Of a stretch of DNA of 64,000 nt, positions 34,839 through 43,313 are shown in pieces. This DNA is from Sinomicrobium soli (GTDB lineage: Bacteria > Bacteroidota > Bacteroidia > Flavobacteriales > Flavobacteriaceae). Position 1 is the first letter of the stretch. Each line of letters opens with the position of its first letter. Below the pieces are notes generated by a model. That model was not told the DNA's origin, ran no database searches, and saw nothing but the letters and a program-made list of their open reading frames with translations. Position numbers and translations under genes: made by a program. The DNA is taken from positions 124,001 to 188,000 of the forward strand of contig NZ_QLNV01000004.1 of NCBI RefSeq assembly GCF_003285545.1, read 5' to 3'.

Positions 34839-37157
34839 ATGGAAACAAATATGATTTTCTTACCGGTAATTATGGCTTTTATCGGTCTTGTCTTCATGAT
34901 CAGCAAGGCGATGTGGGTGAAAAAGCAGGATGCTGGTGATGAAAAAATGCAGTCTATTTCAGGAAGTATCAAGGATGGTGCCCTGGCTTTTTTAAACGCC
35001 GAGTACCGGCTTCTGATGGTATTTGTCATTCTGGCGGCTATAGCTTTGGGAGTTATAGCCTTTTTTGTGCCGACTACCCACTGGGTGATTATCGTCGCCT
35101 TTGTGTTCGGAGCCTTTTTTTCCGCCCTTGCGGGCAATATAGGGATGCGTATTGCTACGGAGAGCAATGTGCGTACCACCCAAGCTGCCCGAAACAGCCT
35201 GCCGAAAGCACTTAAGGTGTCGTTTTCCGGGGGTACCGTTATGGGATTGGGGGTTGCCGGACTGGCTGTTCTCGGGCTCTCCCTTTTCTTTTTTGTGTTT
35301 ACGAAAATGTTCCTGGTCGGGGTACAGGATTTTTATACGGAGATGACCATTGTCCTGGAAGCGCTTGCAGGGTTTTCCCTGGGAGCGGAATCCATTGCTC
35401 TTTTTGCCCGGGTAGGCGGTGGGATCTACACCAAGGCAGCCGATGTGGGAGCCGACCTGGTGGGAAAGGTGGAAGCGGGAATCCCGGAAGACGATCCGCG
35501 GAACCCGGCAACCATAGCCGATAATGTAGGCGACAATGTAGGTGATGTTGCCGGAATGGGGGCCGACCTGTTCGGGTCGTATGTGGCCACGGTACTGGCA
35601 TCCATGGTACTGGGGAATTACGTGATTCGCGAAATGACGGAAGTGAACGGCAGTTTTACCGATGCTTTCGGAGGCATGGGCCCCATACTGTTGCCGATAA
35701 TGATCGCAGGGGTAGGCATTATCGCTTCCATCATAGGGACGTTCTTTGTGAGGATAAGCAGTAATGAAGCCCGTGAACCACAGGTGCAGAGGGCCCTGAA
35801 TACGGGAAACTGGCTGGCCATTCTGCTAACCGTAGTGGCCTGTTATTTTCTTATTGGCTGGATGCTGCCCGACACACTGCATATGAAATTTTTCGGGGAA
35901 GGGTTTAAGGAAGTATCGGCAAACCGCGTATTCTTTGCTACCCTGATAGGGCTTGCGGTAGGAGGGCTGATCTCCTATTTTACGGAGTATTATACCGGCC
36001 TGGGGAAAAAGCCGGTGCTCCATATCGTGCACAATTCCTCTACAGGAGCCGCTACCAATATTATCGCAGGGCTTGCTACGGGGATGAAATCTACCTTTTC
36101 GTCGGTTTTGCTTTTTGCCCTTGCTATCTGGGGTTCCTATACCCTGGCCGGGTTTTACGGGGTAGCTATAGCAGCCTCGGCCATGATGGCCACGACCGCC
36201 ATGCAGCTGGCCATAGATGCTTTCGGCCCTATTGCGGACAATGCCGGCGGGGTTGCCGAGATGAGCGAGCTTCCGGAGGATGTTCGCGGACGTACGGACA
36301 TTCTCGATTCGGTGGGCAATACTACTGCGGCCGTGGGTAAGGGGTTTGCCATAGCCTCTGCCGCCCTGACCGCCCTGGCGCTGTTTGCGGCTTATGTGAC
36401 CTTTACGGGAATAGACGGGATCAATATTTTTAAGGCCGATGTACTGGCCGCCCTTTTTATAGGAGGCATGGTTCCTGTTATTTTTTCGGCCCTGGCCATG
36501 CAGAGTGTGGGTAAGGCCGCCATGGAAATGGTCAGGGAGGTCCGAAGGCAGTTCAGGGAGATCCCGGGAATTATGGAAGGTACGGGAAAACCCGATTACG
36601 GGCGTTGTGTGGATATATCCACCAGGGCAGCACTCCGGGAAATGATATTGCCGGGAGCGATCGCCATTCTGTCTCCCGTAGCCATCGGTTTTGTCATGGG
36701 TGCGGAGGCCCTGGGCAGCTATATGGCCGGCGTAGCCGTTTCGGGAGTGGTATGGGCCATCTTTCAGAATAATGCAGGCGGGGCCTGGGACAATGCGAAA
36801 AAGTCTTTCGAAGCGGGGGTAGAGATAGAAGGAACCATGACCTATAAGGGATCGGATGCCCATAAGGCAGCGGTTACCGGGGATACCGTGGGTGATCCTT
36901 TTAAGGACACTTCAGGTCCCTCCATGAACATCCTTATAAAACTTACCTGCCTGGTGGGGCTGGTCATAGCGCCGATACTTGGGGGGCATACGGCTTCCGG
37001 CGGACTTTCTTCCGCAGCAGACCGGGATGACCGTACACCCGGGACAGAAAAAATAGTGGTCTCAGAAGTACAGGAAACCGAAAAGGAAGGGAAGGACGCG
37101 GTCTATATGGCAGAGTACGGAAAATGTAAGAAAGAGAAAGATAAAGGAGGGTATTAA
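34839..37157 (+). CDS. hppA: Membrane-bound ion-pumping pyrophosphatase, K+-dependent type
   Basis: 772 residues with about 16 helices. The active-site loops are intact: [38 protein letters not shown] and [15 protein letters not shown]. The residue after GNTT is Ala ([10 protein letters not shown]), the state known for K+-dependent enzymes. It couples PPi hydrolysis to pumping of H+ or Na+ across the inner membrane. The semi-conserved glutamate lies in [14 protein letters not shown]; flavobacterial enzymes of this type are described as proton pumps, but ion specificity cannot be set here. A charged tail of about 50 residues after the last helix is unusual. Monocistronic, with a strong terminator. 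Confidence 0.96.
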   Translation: METNMIFLPVIMAFIGLVFMISKAMWVKKQDAGDEKMQSISGSIKDGALAFLNAEYRLLMVFVILAAIALGVIAFFVPTTHWVIIVAFVFGAFFSALAGNIGMRIATESNVRTTQAARNSLPKALKVSFSGGTVMGLGVAGLAVLGLSLFFFVFTKMFLVGVQDFYTEMTIVLEALAGFSLGAESIALFARVGGGIYTKAADVGADLVGKVEAGIPEDDPRNPATIADNVGDNVGDVAGMGADLFGSYVATVLASMVLGNYVIREMTEVNGSFTDAFGGMGPILLPIMIAGVGIIASIIGTFFVRISSNEAREPQVQRALNTGNWLAILLTVVACYFLIGWMLPDTLHMKFFGEGFKEVSANRVFFATLIGLAVGGLISYFTEYYTGLGKKPVLHIVHNSSTGAATNIIAGLATGMKSTFSSVLLFALAIWGSYTLAGFYGVAIAASAMMATTAMQLAIDAFGPIADNAGGVAEMSELPEDVRGRTDILDSVGNTTAAVGKGFAIASAALTALALFAAYVTFTGIDGINIFKADVLAALFIGGMVPVIFSALAMQSVGKAAMEMVREVRRQFREIPGIMEGTGKPDYGRCVDISTRAALREMILPGAIAILSPVAIGFVMGAEALGSYMAGVAVSGVVWAIFQNNAGGAWDNAKKSFEAGVEIEGTMTYKGSDAHKAAVTGDTVGDPFKDTSGPSMNILIKLTCLVGLVIAPILGGHTASGGLSSAADRDDRTPGTEKIVVSEVQETEKEGKDAVYMAEYGKCKKEKDKGGY

Positions 37158-37176
37158 AAAAGATATCCCTGATATA

Positions 37177-37216
37177 AAACTGCCACCCCTTACTGAAAGA
37201 GGTGGCAGTTTTTTTG
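37177..37216 (+). terminator. Terminator of hppA
   Basis: AAACTGCCACC (37177-37187) / GGTGGCAGTTT (37201-37211) followed by T-rich sequence. It may also serve the convergent hydroxylase gene. Confidence 0.9.
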
Positions 37217-37241
37217 TTTTATCTGTCCTGCAGGTTGAGGG

Positions 37242-37898
37242 CTATAACTGGTTAACCTCCGGGTTTTTTCCGGGTTTTCTTGGCATGGTCCTGAAAATAT
37301 GGTCCCATAACGGGGAGGATACCCCGAAGGCCCGGTCCGGTTCCCTGTAATGATGAATGGAGTGGTGGTACCACAGTACTTTCAGGAAATTATTGGGGAC
37401 CTTAAAGGCGTGAACCGAATAATGTACGCCGAGGTAAGCCGTATACCCCATAAGGAACCCGGCCAGAAAACCGAAGACATAATCTCCCATAACAGCCCGG
37501 TATATGACAAAAAATACCGTGGCGATGATCAAACTGAGCAGGGGGGGCATGGCCAGACGGGATTTGTCCTTCGGATAGTCGTGGTGCACACCGTGCATGG
37601 TATACGCTACCTTTTTCCGCTTTTCCGAAGTGGCCGGCATATGGTACAGGTAGCGGTGCATCAGGTATTCTACAAAGGTAAAGAAAATGAGCCCTGCCAG
37701 GAAGAGCAGGATCATTTCCGGAACATGAAATCCCTTCTCCACAATACCGTAATAGATCAGTACCGCTGCAATTACCGTAAATATGATCAGGGGCAGGGAT
37801 ATATGGGTATGTGTCAGTTTTTCCAGAAAGGGATTGTCAAACAGCTTTGGTGACCCCTTGTGCTTTGGTCGTTTGTGTTTTGTTGCTTCCATAGACAT
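37242..37898 (-). CDS. Fatty acid hydroxylase / sterol desaturase superfamily protein
   Basis: 218 residues from the ATG at 37898; other ATGs at 37922 and 37892 are possible. Four membrane helices and the full set of His motifs of di-iron membrane hydroxylases are seen: EYLMHRYLYH, HGVHHDYP, YSVHAF and WYHHSIHHY. It probably hydroxylates a fatty acyl chain, for example the 2-position of sphingolipid or hydroxy-fatty acids common in this phylum (inference). It stands alone between hppA and the nucleoside kinase, on the minus strand. Confidence 0.88.
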   Translation of the reverse strand: MSMEATKHKRPKHKGSPKLFDNPFLEKLTHTHISLPLIIFTVIAAVLIYYGIVEKGFHVPEMILLFLAGLIFFTFVEYLMHRYLYHMPATSEKRKKVAYTMHGVHHDYPKDKSRLAMPPLLSLIIATVFFVIYRAVMGDYVFGFLAGFLMGYTAYLGVHYSVHAFKVPNNFLKVLWYHHSIHHYREPDRAFGVSSPLWDHIFRTMPRKPGKNPEVNQL

Positions 37899-37982
37899 AA
37901 GTATTAGAGTGTAAGGGGGCATACATACCGGTCTGCTGCCGGGGCCTCATGAGAAACAAGCGTTTTTTTCCCGGGCCTGCGA

Positions 37983-38597
37983 TCAGAACAATCCGTTCAG
38001 CTCCCCGTCTATTTTTTCAATAACATGCCCCAGATCTTCGGGCTTATCTACAAAATTAAGCTTATCTACGTCAATAATCAAAAATTTTCCCTTTGAGTAT
38101 TGATGGGCCCATGCTTCGTACCGTTCGTTCAGCCTGCTGAGGTAGTCGATAGAGATGGAATTTTCGTATTCCCTTCCCCTTTTGTGTATCTGGTTTACAA
38201 GGTTCGGGATCGAACTCCTCAGGTAAATAAGCAGGTCGGGAGCCTGTACGAGGTTTTCCATGAGTTCGAACAGGGCGAGGTAATTTTCAAAATCCCGGTT
38301 TGTCATGAGCCCCATGGCGTGCAGGTTGGGGGCGAAAATATAGGCATCTTCGTAGATGGTCCTGTCCTGTATGATGGTCTTGCCGCTTTCCCTGATCTGT
38401 AATATCTGGCTGAACCTGCTGTTGAGAAAGTAGATCTGAAGATTGAAACTCCAGCGCTCCATCTGGTTGTAAAAATCATCCAGGTACGGATTGTCTACAA
38501 CATCCTCGAACTGGGGTTCCCACCTGAAATGCCTGGCGAGCAGCCTGGTCAATGTTGTTTTTCCGGCACCAATGTTCCCGGCTATGGCGATATGCAT
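37983..38597 (-). CDS. Deoxynucleoside kinase
   Basis: 204 residues from the ATG at 38597 (MHIAIAGNIGAGKTTLTRLL), so the P-loop lies right at the start as usual for the family. The DRxxYEDA motif (DRTIYEDAYIFA) and the lid region KRGREYENSIS are present. It phosphorylates deoxynucleosides (dA, dG or dC) for salvage in the cytosol; the substrate is not readable. A TACCTTTG element lies at 38635-38628, about 30 nt upstream. Full length for bacterial dNK enzymes. Confidence 0.95.
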   Translation of the reverse strand: MHIAIAGNIGAGKTTLTRLLARHFRWEPQFEDVVDNPYLDDFYNQMERWSFNLQIYFLNSRFSQILQIRESGKTIIQDRTIYEDAYIFAPNLHAMGLMTNRDFENYLALFELMENLVQAPDLLIYLRSSIPNLVNQIHKRGREYENSISIDYLSRLNERYEAWAHQYSKGKFLIIDVDKLNFVDKPEDLGHVIEKIDGELNGLF

Positions 38598-38627
38598 AAT
38601 TAAACGGATTGAGTAATGAATATTTTT

Positions 38628-38635
38628 CAAAGGTA
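38628..38635 (-). promoter_or_regulatory. -7 element of the deoxynucleoside kinase gene
   Basis: Minus strand TACCTTTG, an exact TAnnTTTG, 31 nt before the start; the -33 box is poor. Confidence 0.45.
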
Positions 38636-38830
38636 AAGATACAGGTTATAGAGGTTCGGATAAAATATTTTTTAAGGGGATTCGTTCAGGTCAGGATTCC
38701 CCGGGAATCAGGGGCCGTTTTGTGACCTCCTGCCGCGGGGTGGAGCAGGTCTTTCTCCGGCCGGTAAAAAAACAGGCCATGCTATTGTAAAATTGTTAAC
38801 TTTGATAATCAACCAATTAAAACAGAAATT

Positions 38831-39928
38831 ATGAAGATATTAAAAGCGATACTGATCGTGCTGGTCGTACTGATAGCCCTGCCGCTTATTGCTGCGGTGT
38901 TTGTAAAAAAGGATTATGCCGTGGAGCGGGAGGTTACCGTTGATAAACCCGTGAAGGAAGTCTTTGAGTATGTAAAATACCTTAAGAACCAGGATGATTA
39001 CAGCAAATGGGCGTCGATGGACCCCGATATGGAAACGAGCTATAGCGGAACGGATGGCACGGAAGGGTTTGTATCTGCATGGAGCAGTACCAGGGATGAT
39101 GTGGGGTCCGGCGAACAGGAGATTGTGAAGATCACGGAAGGGGAGCGAATAGATTACGAACTCCGTTTTTTTGAACCATTTGAATCTGTTTCACCTGCTT
39201 ATATGACCACAGGGGCTGTTTCCGACGGGCAGACCAGGGTGGCGTGGGGGATTGAAGGACATATGAATTACCCGATGAACCTGATGTTGCTGTTTATGGA
39301 TTTTGACAGTATTATGGGGGCCGATCTGCAAACCGGGCTGGACCGCCTGGAAGAAATTCTGGAGTCGCGGAAATCTGTAGCCCCGGGGAGTAAGGAGTAT
39401 TTGCTGGGCTATTTACAACAAACCGTCGATACCCTGAAAGGAAGTGTGTCTGCTCTGAGCGAAACCCAGTTGCAGTTCAGCCCGGCGAAAGACAGATGGT
39501 CTGTAAGCCAGTGCCTGGAACATATTGTGATCACGGAGAACATGCTTTTCGGAATGGTCCTGGAGCAATTGAAAAAACCTGTCGTATCCGGTGAGGAGGA
39601 GAAGGATGAAACGATGAAATTAAGCGATGAGGAACTCATCGCGGCCATAAAGGACCGCAGCCAAAAGGCAGAAGCCCCGGCGGAACTGCAGGGAGAAGGT
39701 AAATACAATAGCCCCGGGGATGCTATCCGCGACCTGGAAGCGGGGCGCAAGGCGGTTCAGGACTATATAGAAAATACTTCTGTTGAAGCGTTACGCGACC
39801 ATATACTCGAATTTCCTTTCGGGAAAGTAGATGGCTATCAGGCCCTGTTGTTCGTCCCCGCACATACCGCAAGACATACCCTTCAGATAGAAGAGGTAAA
39901 GGCAGATCCCGGATTTCCGGAGGATTAA
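38831..39928 (+). CDS. SRPBCC-DinB fusion protein with N-terminal membrane anchor
   Basis: 365 residues in three parts. One membrane helix lies at about 5-27 (AILIVLVVLIALPLIAAVFV). An SRPBCC/polyketide-cyclase-like lipid-binding fold spans about 32-182 (YAVEREVTVDKPVKEVFEYV). A DinB-like four-helix domain spans about 195-360 with its metal-site histidines visible (CLEHIVI and PAHTARHTLQIEEV). Both halves are common separately; SRPBCC binds hydrophobic ligands, and DinB domains are metal-dependent thiol transferases or stress proteins. The fusion and the anchor suggest an envelope-side detoxification role, which is inference. Confidence 0.85.
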   Translation: MKILKAILIVLVVLIALPLIAAVFVKKDYAVEREVTVDKPVKEVFEYVKYLKNQDDYSKWASMDPDMETSYSGTDGTEGFVSAWSSTRDDVGSGEQEIVKITEGERIDYELRFFEPFESVSPAYMTTGAVSDGQTRVAWGIEGHMNYPMNLMLLFMDFDSIMGADLQTGLDRLEEILESRKSVAPGSKEYLLGYLQQTVDTLKGSVSALSETQLQFSPAKDRWSVSQCLEHIVITENMLFGMVLEQLKKPVVSGEEEKDETMKLSDEELIAAIKDRSQKAEAPAELQGEGKYNSPGDAIRDLEAGRKAVQDYIENTSVEALRDHILEFPFGKVDGYQALLFVPAHTARHTLQIEEVKADPGFPED

Positions 39929-40146
39929 AACAGGCGCCTGTTATCAAAATCCCATGAACACACCTGTACTATTTATATGTTCCCTGTGCATGATAAAGAG
40001 TTAAAATCACTTTAAAATAGACGATTTAAAAGAGTTGCCTGAAATTTCGATAATAACAACGGTTATTTTTCGTGGTTATAGCCAATGGTAAACCTGGTGA
40101 TAATTACATTTTATAAAACATTATTTTTTAATTCGTAATTTGATAT

Positions 40147-40154
40147 TATCTTTG
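40147..40154 (+). promoter_or_regulatory. -7 element of the higBA pair
   Basis: TATCTTTG is an exact TAnnTTTG, 26 nt before the toxin ATG. An AATAAC-N4-GTTATT palindrome at 40052-40067 lies further upstream and might be an operator. Confidence 0.5.
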
Positions 40155-40179
40155 TCTTATGGAAATAGAAGTTTAAACG

Positions 40180-40476
40180 ATGCGTATAGTAACCTATAAA
40201 AGAATAAGGGAGTTTATAGAAGTACATGCAGATAGCGAAAACCCTTTGAACTTTTGGTATCATATTGTAGCGGCAAAGAACTGGGGTGATATCAACGATT
40301 TAAAGCAGGACTTTAATAGCGTTGATTATGTGGGAAACCACCGTTTTGTATTTAATATCAAAGGAAACGATTACAGGCTGGTTGCCATTATTTCGTTCAA
40401 TGCTAAAAAGGTTTACATACGGTTTATAGGTACGCACCCGGAATACGACAAGATTAAGGACATTAAAAATATTTAG
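40180..40476 (+). CDS. higB: HigB-type mRNA interferase toxin
   Basis: 98 residues, starting MRIVTYKRIREFIEVHADSE, with NFWYHIVAAKNWGDINDLKQ and NHRFVFNIKGNDYRLVAIIS, then FIGTHPEYDKI. This matches the RelE-like HigB toxin family (HigB_toxin). It should cleave mRNA on translating ribosomes when free. The antitoxin gene follows 2 nt after the stop, the reverse order (toxin first) that is characteristic of higBA. All core strands are present, so it is probably active. Confidence 0.92.
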   Translation: MRIVTYKRIREFIEVHADSENPLNFWYHIVAAKNWGDINDLKQDFNSVDYVGNHRFVFNIKGNDYRLVAIISFNAKKVYIRFIGTHPEYDKIKDIKNI

Positions 40477-40478
40477 CA

Positions 40479-40838
40479 ATGATACAGACAGAAAAGGAAT
40501 ATAATGCCATTGTTGAACGTATGGAAGAACTTTTACAGAACCCCGACAATATCGAAAACCAGGATGCCAAAGGGTATGTAGAGCTTAATCTGTTATCCGG
40601 CCTTGTGGCAGATTATGAGGAGCACTATTATCCGGTCAAAAAACCTTCATTGGTTGAGGTTGTCAAATTGCGAATGGCTGAAATGGGGTTGAACCAGAAA
40701 CGTCTATCCGAACTTTTAGGTGTTAGTACATCAAGAGTAAGCGAGTACCTGAATGGCAAAAGTGAACCTACTTTAAAAGTGGCAAGGGATATCAGTGTTA
40801 AGCTTGGTATTGATGCTTCCATTGTTTTAGGGGTTTAA
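40479..40838 (+). CDS. higA: HigA-type antitoxin with Xre helix-turn-helix
   Basis: 119 residues. An N-terminal helical part (1-55) would wrap the toxin. The C-terminal Xre/Cro HTH lies at about 62-118 (LNQKRLSELLGVSTSRVSEY). It neutralises HigB and represses the operon promoter. It starts 2 nt after the toxin gene. About 245 nt follow before the tRNA, containing only short AT-rich repeat-like sequence. Confidence 0.92.
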   Translation: MIQTEKEYNAIVERMEELLQNPDNIENQDAKGYVELNLLSGLVADYEEHYYPVKKPSLVEVVKLRMAEMGLNQKRLSELLGVSTSRVSEYLNGKSEPTLKVARDISVKLGIDASIVLGV

Positions 40839-40914
40839 AAATGCTTGCCATATTATGACCATGCATGTCCCTTCAGGTGTTGACTAAACAGTATCGTGAG
40901 TTTGTAAACGACGA

Positions 40915-41000
40915 GATGGCAGGAAGTCGGGAGTCCGAAGTCAGAAGCTCAAAGTTTGATTCAAACCTGCAACTAACAACTAATAAACTAAATGAAATTT
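40915..41000. repeat. Repeat-like intergenic sequence
   Basis: Contains GGAAGTCGGGAGTCCGAAGTCAG and CAACTAACAACTAATAAACT. Related CTAACAACTAA strings occur at 16926-16973 (complement) and 49705-49730. No gene is present. Confidence 0.4.
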
Positions 41001-41032
41001 GAAAAGTAAAAACAGGTTTTCAGGAAAATAAA

Positions 41033-41075
41033 ACAAAAAAACCCTAAGCGATTGATCTTCTCACGCTTAGGGTTT
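41033..41075 (-). terminator. Terminator of tRNA-Phe
   Basis: AAACCCTAAGCG (41039-41050) / CGCTTAGGGTTT (41064-41075) with a 13-nt loop, followed on the minus strand by a T-run. Confidence 0.85.
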
Positions 41076-41080
41076 CTAAG

Positions 41081-41156
41081 TGGTGGTGCCTCCAGGAATC
41101 GAACCAGGGACACAAGGATTTTCAGTCCTTTGCTCTACCAACTGAGCTAAGGCACC
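41081..41156 (-). tRNA. tRNA-Phe (GAA), CCA encoded
   Basis: The minus strand starts GGTGCCTTAGCTCAGTTGGT. The D-arm, an anticodon stem AGGACT/AATCCT enclosing GAA, the T-arm GTTCGATTCC and the acceptor strand AGGCACC followed by ACCA are all readable. 76 nt including CCA. A strong terminator follows directly. It is divergent from coaX. Confidence 0.97.
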
Positions 41157-41257
41157 AGCTGCTTTATTGCGGGTGCAAATATAGGGGCAAAATTAATTTT
41201 TCCAAAACAAAATATGAAAAAAAAGTCTTTTGTAACTTTACACTTTTGTGTTTGAAT

Positions 41258-41989
41258 ATGACTATAGCTGTAGATGCCGGAAATACTTTTGTAAAAGTAG
41301 CTGTTTTTCAGTCGGGTACCATGGTGGAGTGTGAGAAGTTCCGGAAGGCATTTTTTTTTGAGAAAATTTCCGGCCTCCTGAAAAGGTACAGGGGGATTAC
41401 CGATATGGTGGTCGCATCGGTATCGGATATCGATGAAGATGCCCTGCATGCCCTGAAGGTAAAAGTGAGAGTTCATGTCCTGGACGGATGCTCCAGGCTT
41501 CCCTTTGAAAACCTTTATACCACCCCGAAGACACTCGGGGCCGACAGGATAGCGCTTATGGCGGCGGCCTGTAAGGTATACCCCGGCAAAAACACGCTGG
41601 TCATCGATTCGGGAACCTGTATTACCTATGATTTCCTGGATGCCCGTAACCGGTACCTCGGAGGAGCCATTTCGCCGGGAATAAGGATGCGTTACAGGGC
41701 CCTGCACTCATTTACGGCAAGGTTGCCCCTGCTCGATATCATGGAGCTGGATGATTTTATTGGAGATTCCACTGCAACCTCTATGGCATCGGGGGTGCTC
41801 AATGGCGTTGTAAATGAAATAGATGGGGTTATCGGGCAATACCGGGAAAGATTTCAGAATTTAACAGTTATTTTAACGGGCGGTGACCTCGATTTTTTGT
41901 CAGAACAATTAAAAAGTAGCATATTTGCCAATCCGAATTTCCTCCTGGAAGGGTTAAATTATATTTTGGAACTCAATAAGAACCCATGA
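41258..41989 (+). CDS. coaX: Type III pantothenate kinase
   Basis: 243 residues from the ATG at 41258 (MTIAVDAGNTFVKVAVFQ); a TTG four codons upstream is rejected. The ASKHA-fold motifs are present: DAGNTFVKVA (phosphate 1), TLGADRIALMAA, VIDSGTCITYDFLD and LGGAISPGIRMR. It performs the first step of coenzyme A synthesis. It is the first gene of a long envelope-biogenesis run and overlaps the next gene by 4 nt (ATGA), so the pair is translationally coupled. Confidence 0.95.
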   Translation: MTIAVDAGNTFVKVAVFQSGTMVECEKFRKAFFFEKISGLLKRYRGITDMVVASVSDIDEDALHALKVKVRVHVLDGCSRLPFENLYTTPKTLGADRIALMAAACKVYPGKNTLVIDSGTCITYDFLDARNRYLGGAISPGIRMRYRALHSFTARLPLLDIMELDDFIGDSTATSMASGVLNGVVNEIDGVIGQYRERFQNLTVILTGGDLDFLSEQLKSSIFANPNFLLEGLNYILELNKNP

Positions 41990-43284
41990 TTAGAAAGATA
42001 TTTATTGTTTTGTTTGCCTGTATTTCCGGTAGTATTTATGCGCAAAGAGGGTCGTCGTCTCCCTATTCCTTTTACGGCATCGGAGACCAGAGATTCAAAG
42101 GTACTGCCGAGAACCGCTCTATGGGAGGGCTTACCATCTACTCAGACAGCATACACCTCAACCTGAACAATCCTGCTGCTTACGGTGACCTGCAGCTTAC
42201 CACCTATACCGGGGGGGGCTCCTATACCGGGCTTACCTTAAAGAACCGTACACAAAAAGAGAGTTCTTCCAATGCCTATCTCGATTACCTGGCACTCGGG
42301 TTTCCGGTTATCCGGGGAAAACTGGGAGTGGGCTTCGGGCTTATGCCATATACCTCTGTGGGGTACAACCTGGTACAGTCTGCGGAAACCATGAGGGATG
42401 AGTTTACCGGAGAGGGAGGGGCCAACAGGGTGTTCCTTTCCGCAGGATACCGGATTACCGATAATTTCAGTGTGGGAGCTACGGTGAATTACGATTTCGG
42501 ACAGTTGGAAACCCATTATTACAGGATATTACAGGACATAGAACGCCCTACCTATGAAGACAACACCTCCGAACTATCCGGGTTTAACGTAAACCTGGCG
42601 CTCAATTACAGAAAAACGCTGAATAATGATCTTACCGTACGGGGAGCACTGATGTATTCGCCCGAGACCACGTTGTCCAGTGAGAATACCAGGATACTGT
42701 CGGTGATCGCGAGAAATTCCCAGGGCCAGGTCATTGCAGGCGAGACCCGCGATGTGGACCTGGACGCTCTTGGCCTCAGGAATGTAGACCTGAAGATGCC
42801 CCAGAGTGCTTCGGTAGGAGTAGGAATAGGAAAGGAGAGAAAATGGTTTGCAGGGGCGGAATACGAACGTAAGAATACCAGCGTTTTCAGTAATCCCTTT
42901 ATAAAGGTTGATGGTGTGGGGTACCAGGATGCCAGTCGTTTTTCCGCGGGAGGTTTTTTTATTCCTGAGTACAGCTCTTTTACAAGTTACTGGAAAAGAA
43001 TTGTTTACAGGGCCGGTTTGCGTTATGAGGAAACAGGGCTTATGGTGAAAGATGTGCCTCTGAACGACTTTGGCATATCTTTTGGACTGGGATTACCGAT
43101 GGGAGCCGCGATACCTACCACCAATTCCCTGCAATATGCCGGGATGTTCTCCAATATAAATATAGGTGTTGAACTGGGAAGGAGAGGTACCGTGACCAAC
43201 AACCGCATTCAGGAGGAATATGTGAAAGTAAGTGTGAGTTTGTCCCTGAATGATAAGTGGTTCGTAAAGAGGAGATATGATTAA
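41986..43284 (+). CDS. Outer-membrane beta-barrel protein, FadL-like
   Basis: 432 residues. A signal peptide (MIRKIFIVLFACISGSIYAQ) is followed by a protein of regular amphipathic strands (YRITDNFSVGATVNYDFG, SASVGVGIGKERKWFAGAEY) and a short N-terminal plug-like part (SSPYSFYGIGDQRF). Similar proteins are encoded after coaX in flavobacteria as I recall. The function is unknown; transport of a hydrophobic substrate is a guess. It is translationally coupled to coaX and precedes a TPR protein by 29 nt. Confidence 0.82.
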   Translation: MIRKIFIVLFACISGSIYAQRGSSSPYSFYGIGDQRFKGTAENRSMGGLTIYSDSIHLNLNNPAAYGDLQLTTYTGGGSYTGLTLKNRTQKESSSNAYLDYLALGFPVIRGKLGVGFGLMPYTSVGYNLVQSAETMRDEFTGEGGANRVFLSAGYRITDNFSVGATVNYDFGQLETHYYRILQDIERPTYEDNTSELSGFNVNLALNYRKTLNNDLTVRGALMYSPETTLSSENTRILSVIARNSQGQVIAGETRDVDLDALGLRNVDLKMPQSASVGVGIGKERKWFAGAEYERKNTSVFSNPFIKVDGVGYQDASRFSAGGFFIPEYSSFTSYWKRIVYRAGLRYEETGLMVKDVPLNDFGISFGLGLPMGAAIPTTNSLQYAGMFSNINIGVELGRRGTVTNNRIQEEYVKVSVSLSLNDKWFVKRRYD

Positions 43285-43313
43285 CTGTACATATTATTTA
43301 GTATAAAAACACA

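Noticed and set aside
41081-41156. tRNA-Phe as an integration site for the HigBA region
   Set aside because: No integrase gene and no direct repeat of the tRNA 3' end was found nearby, so an integrated element is not supported.
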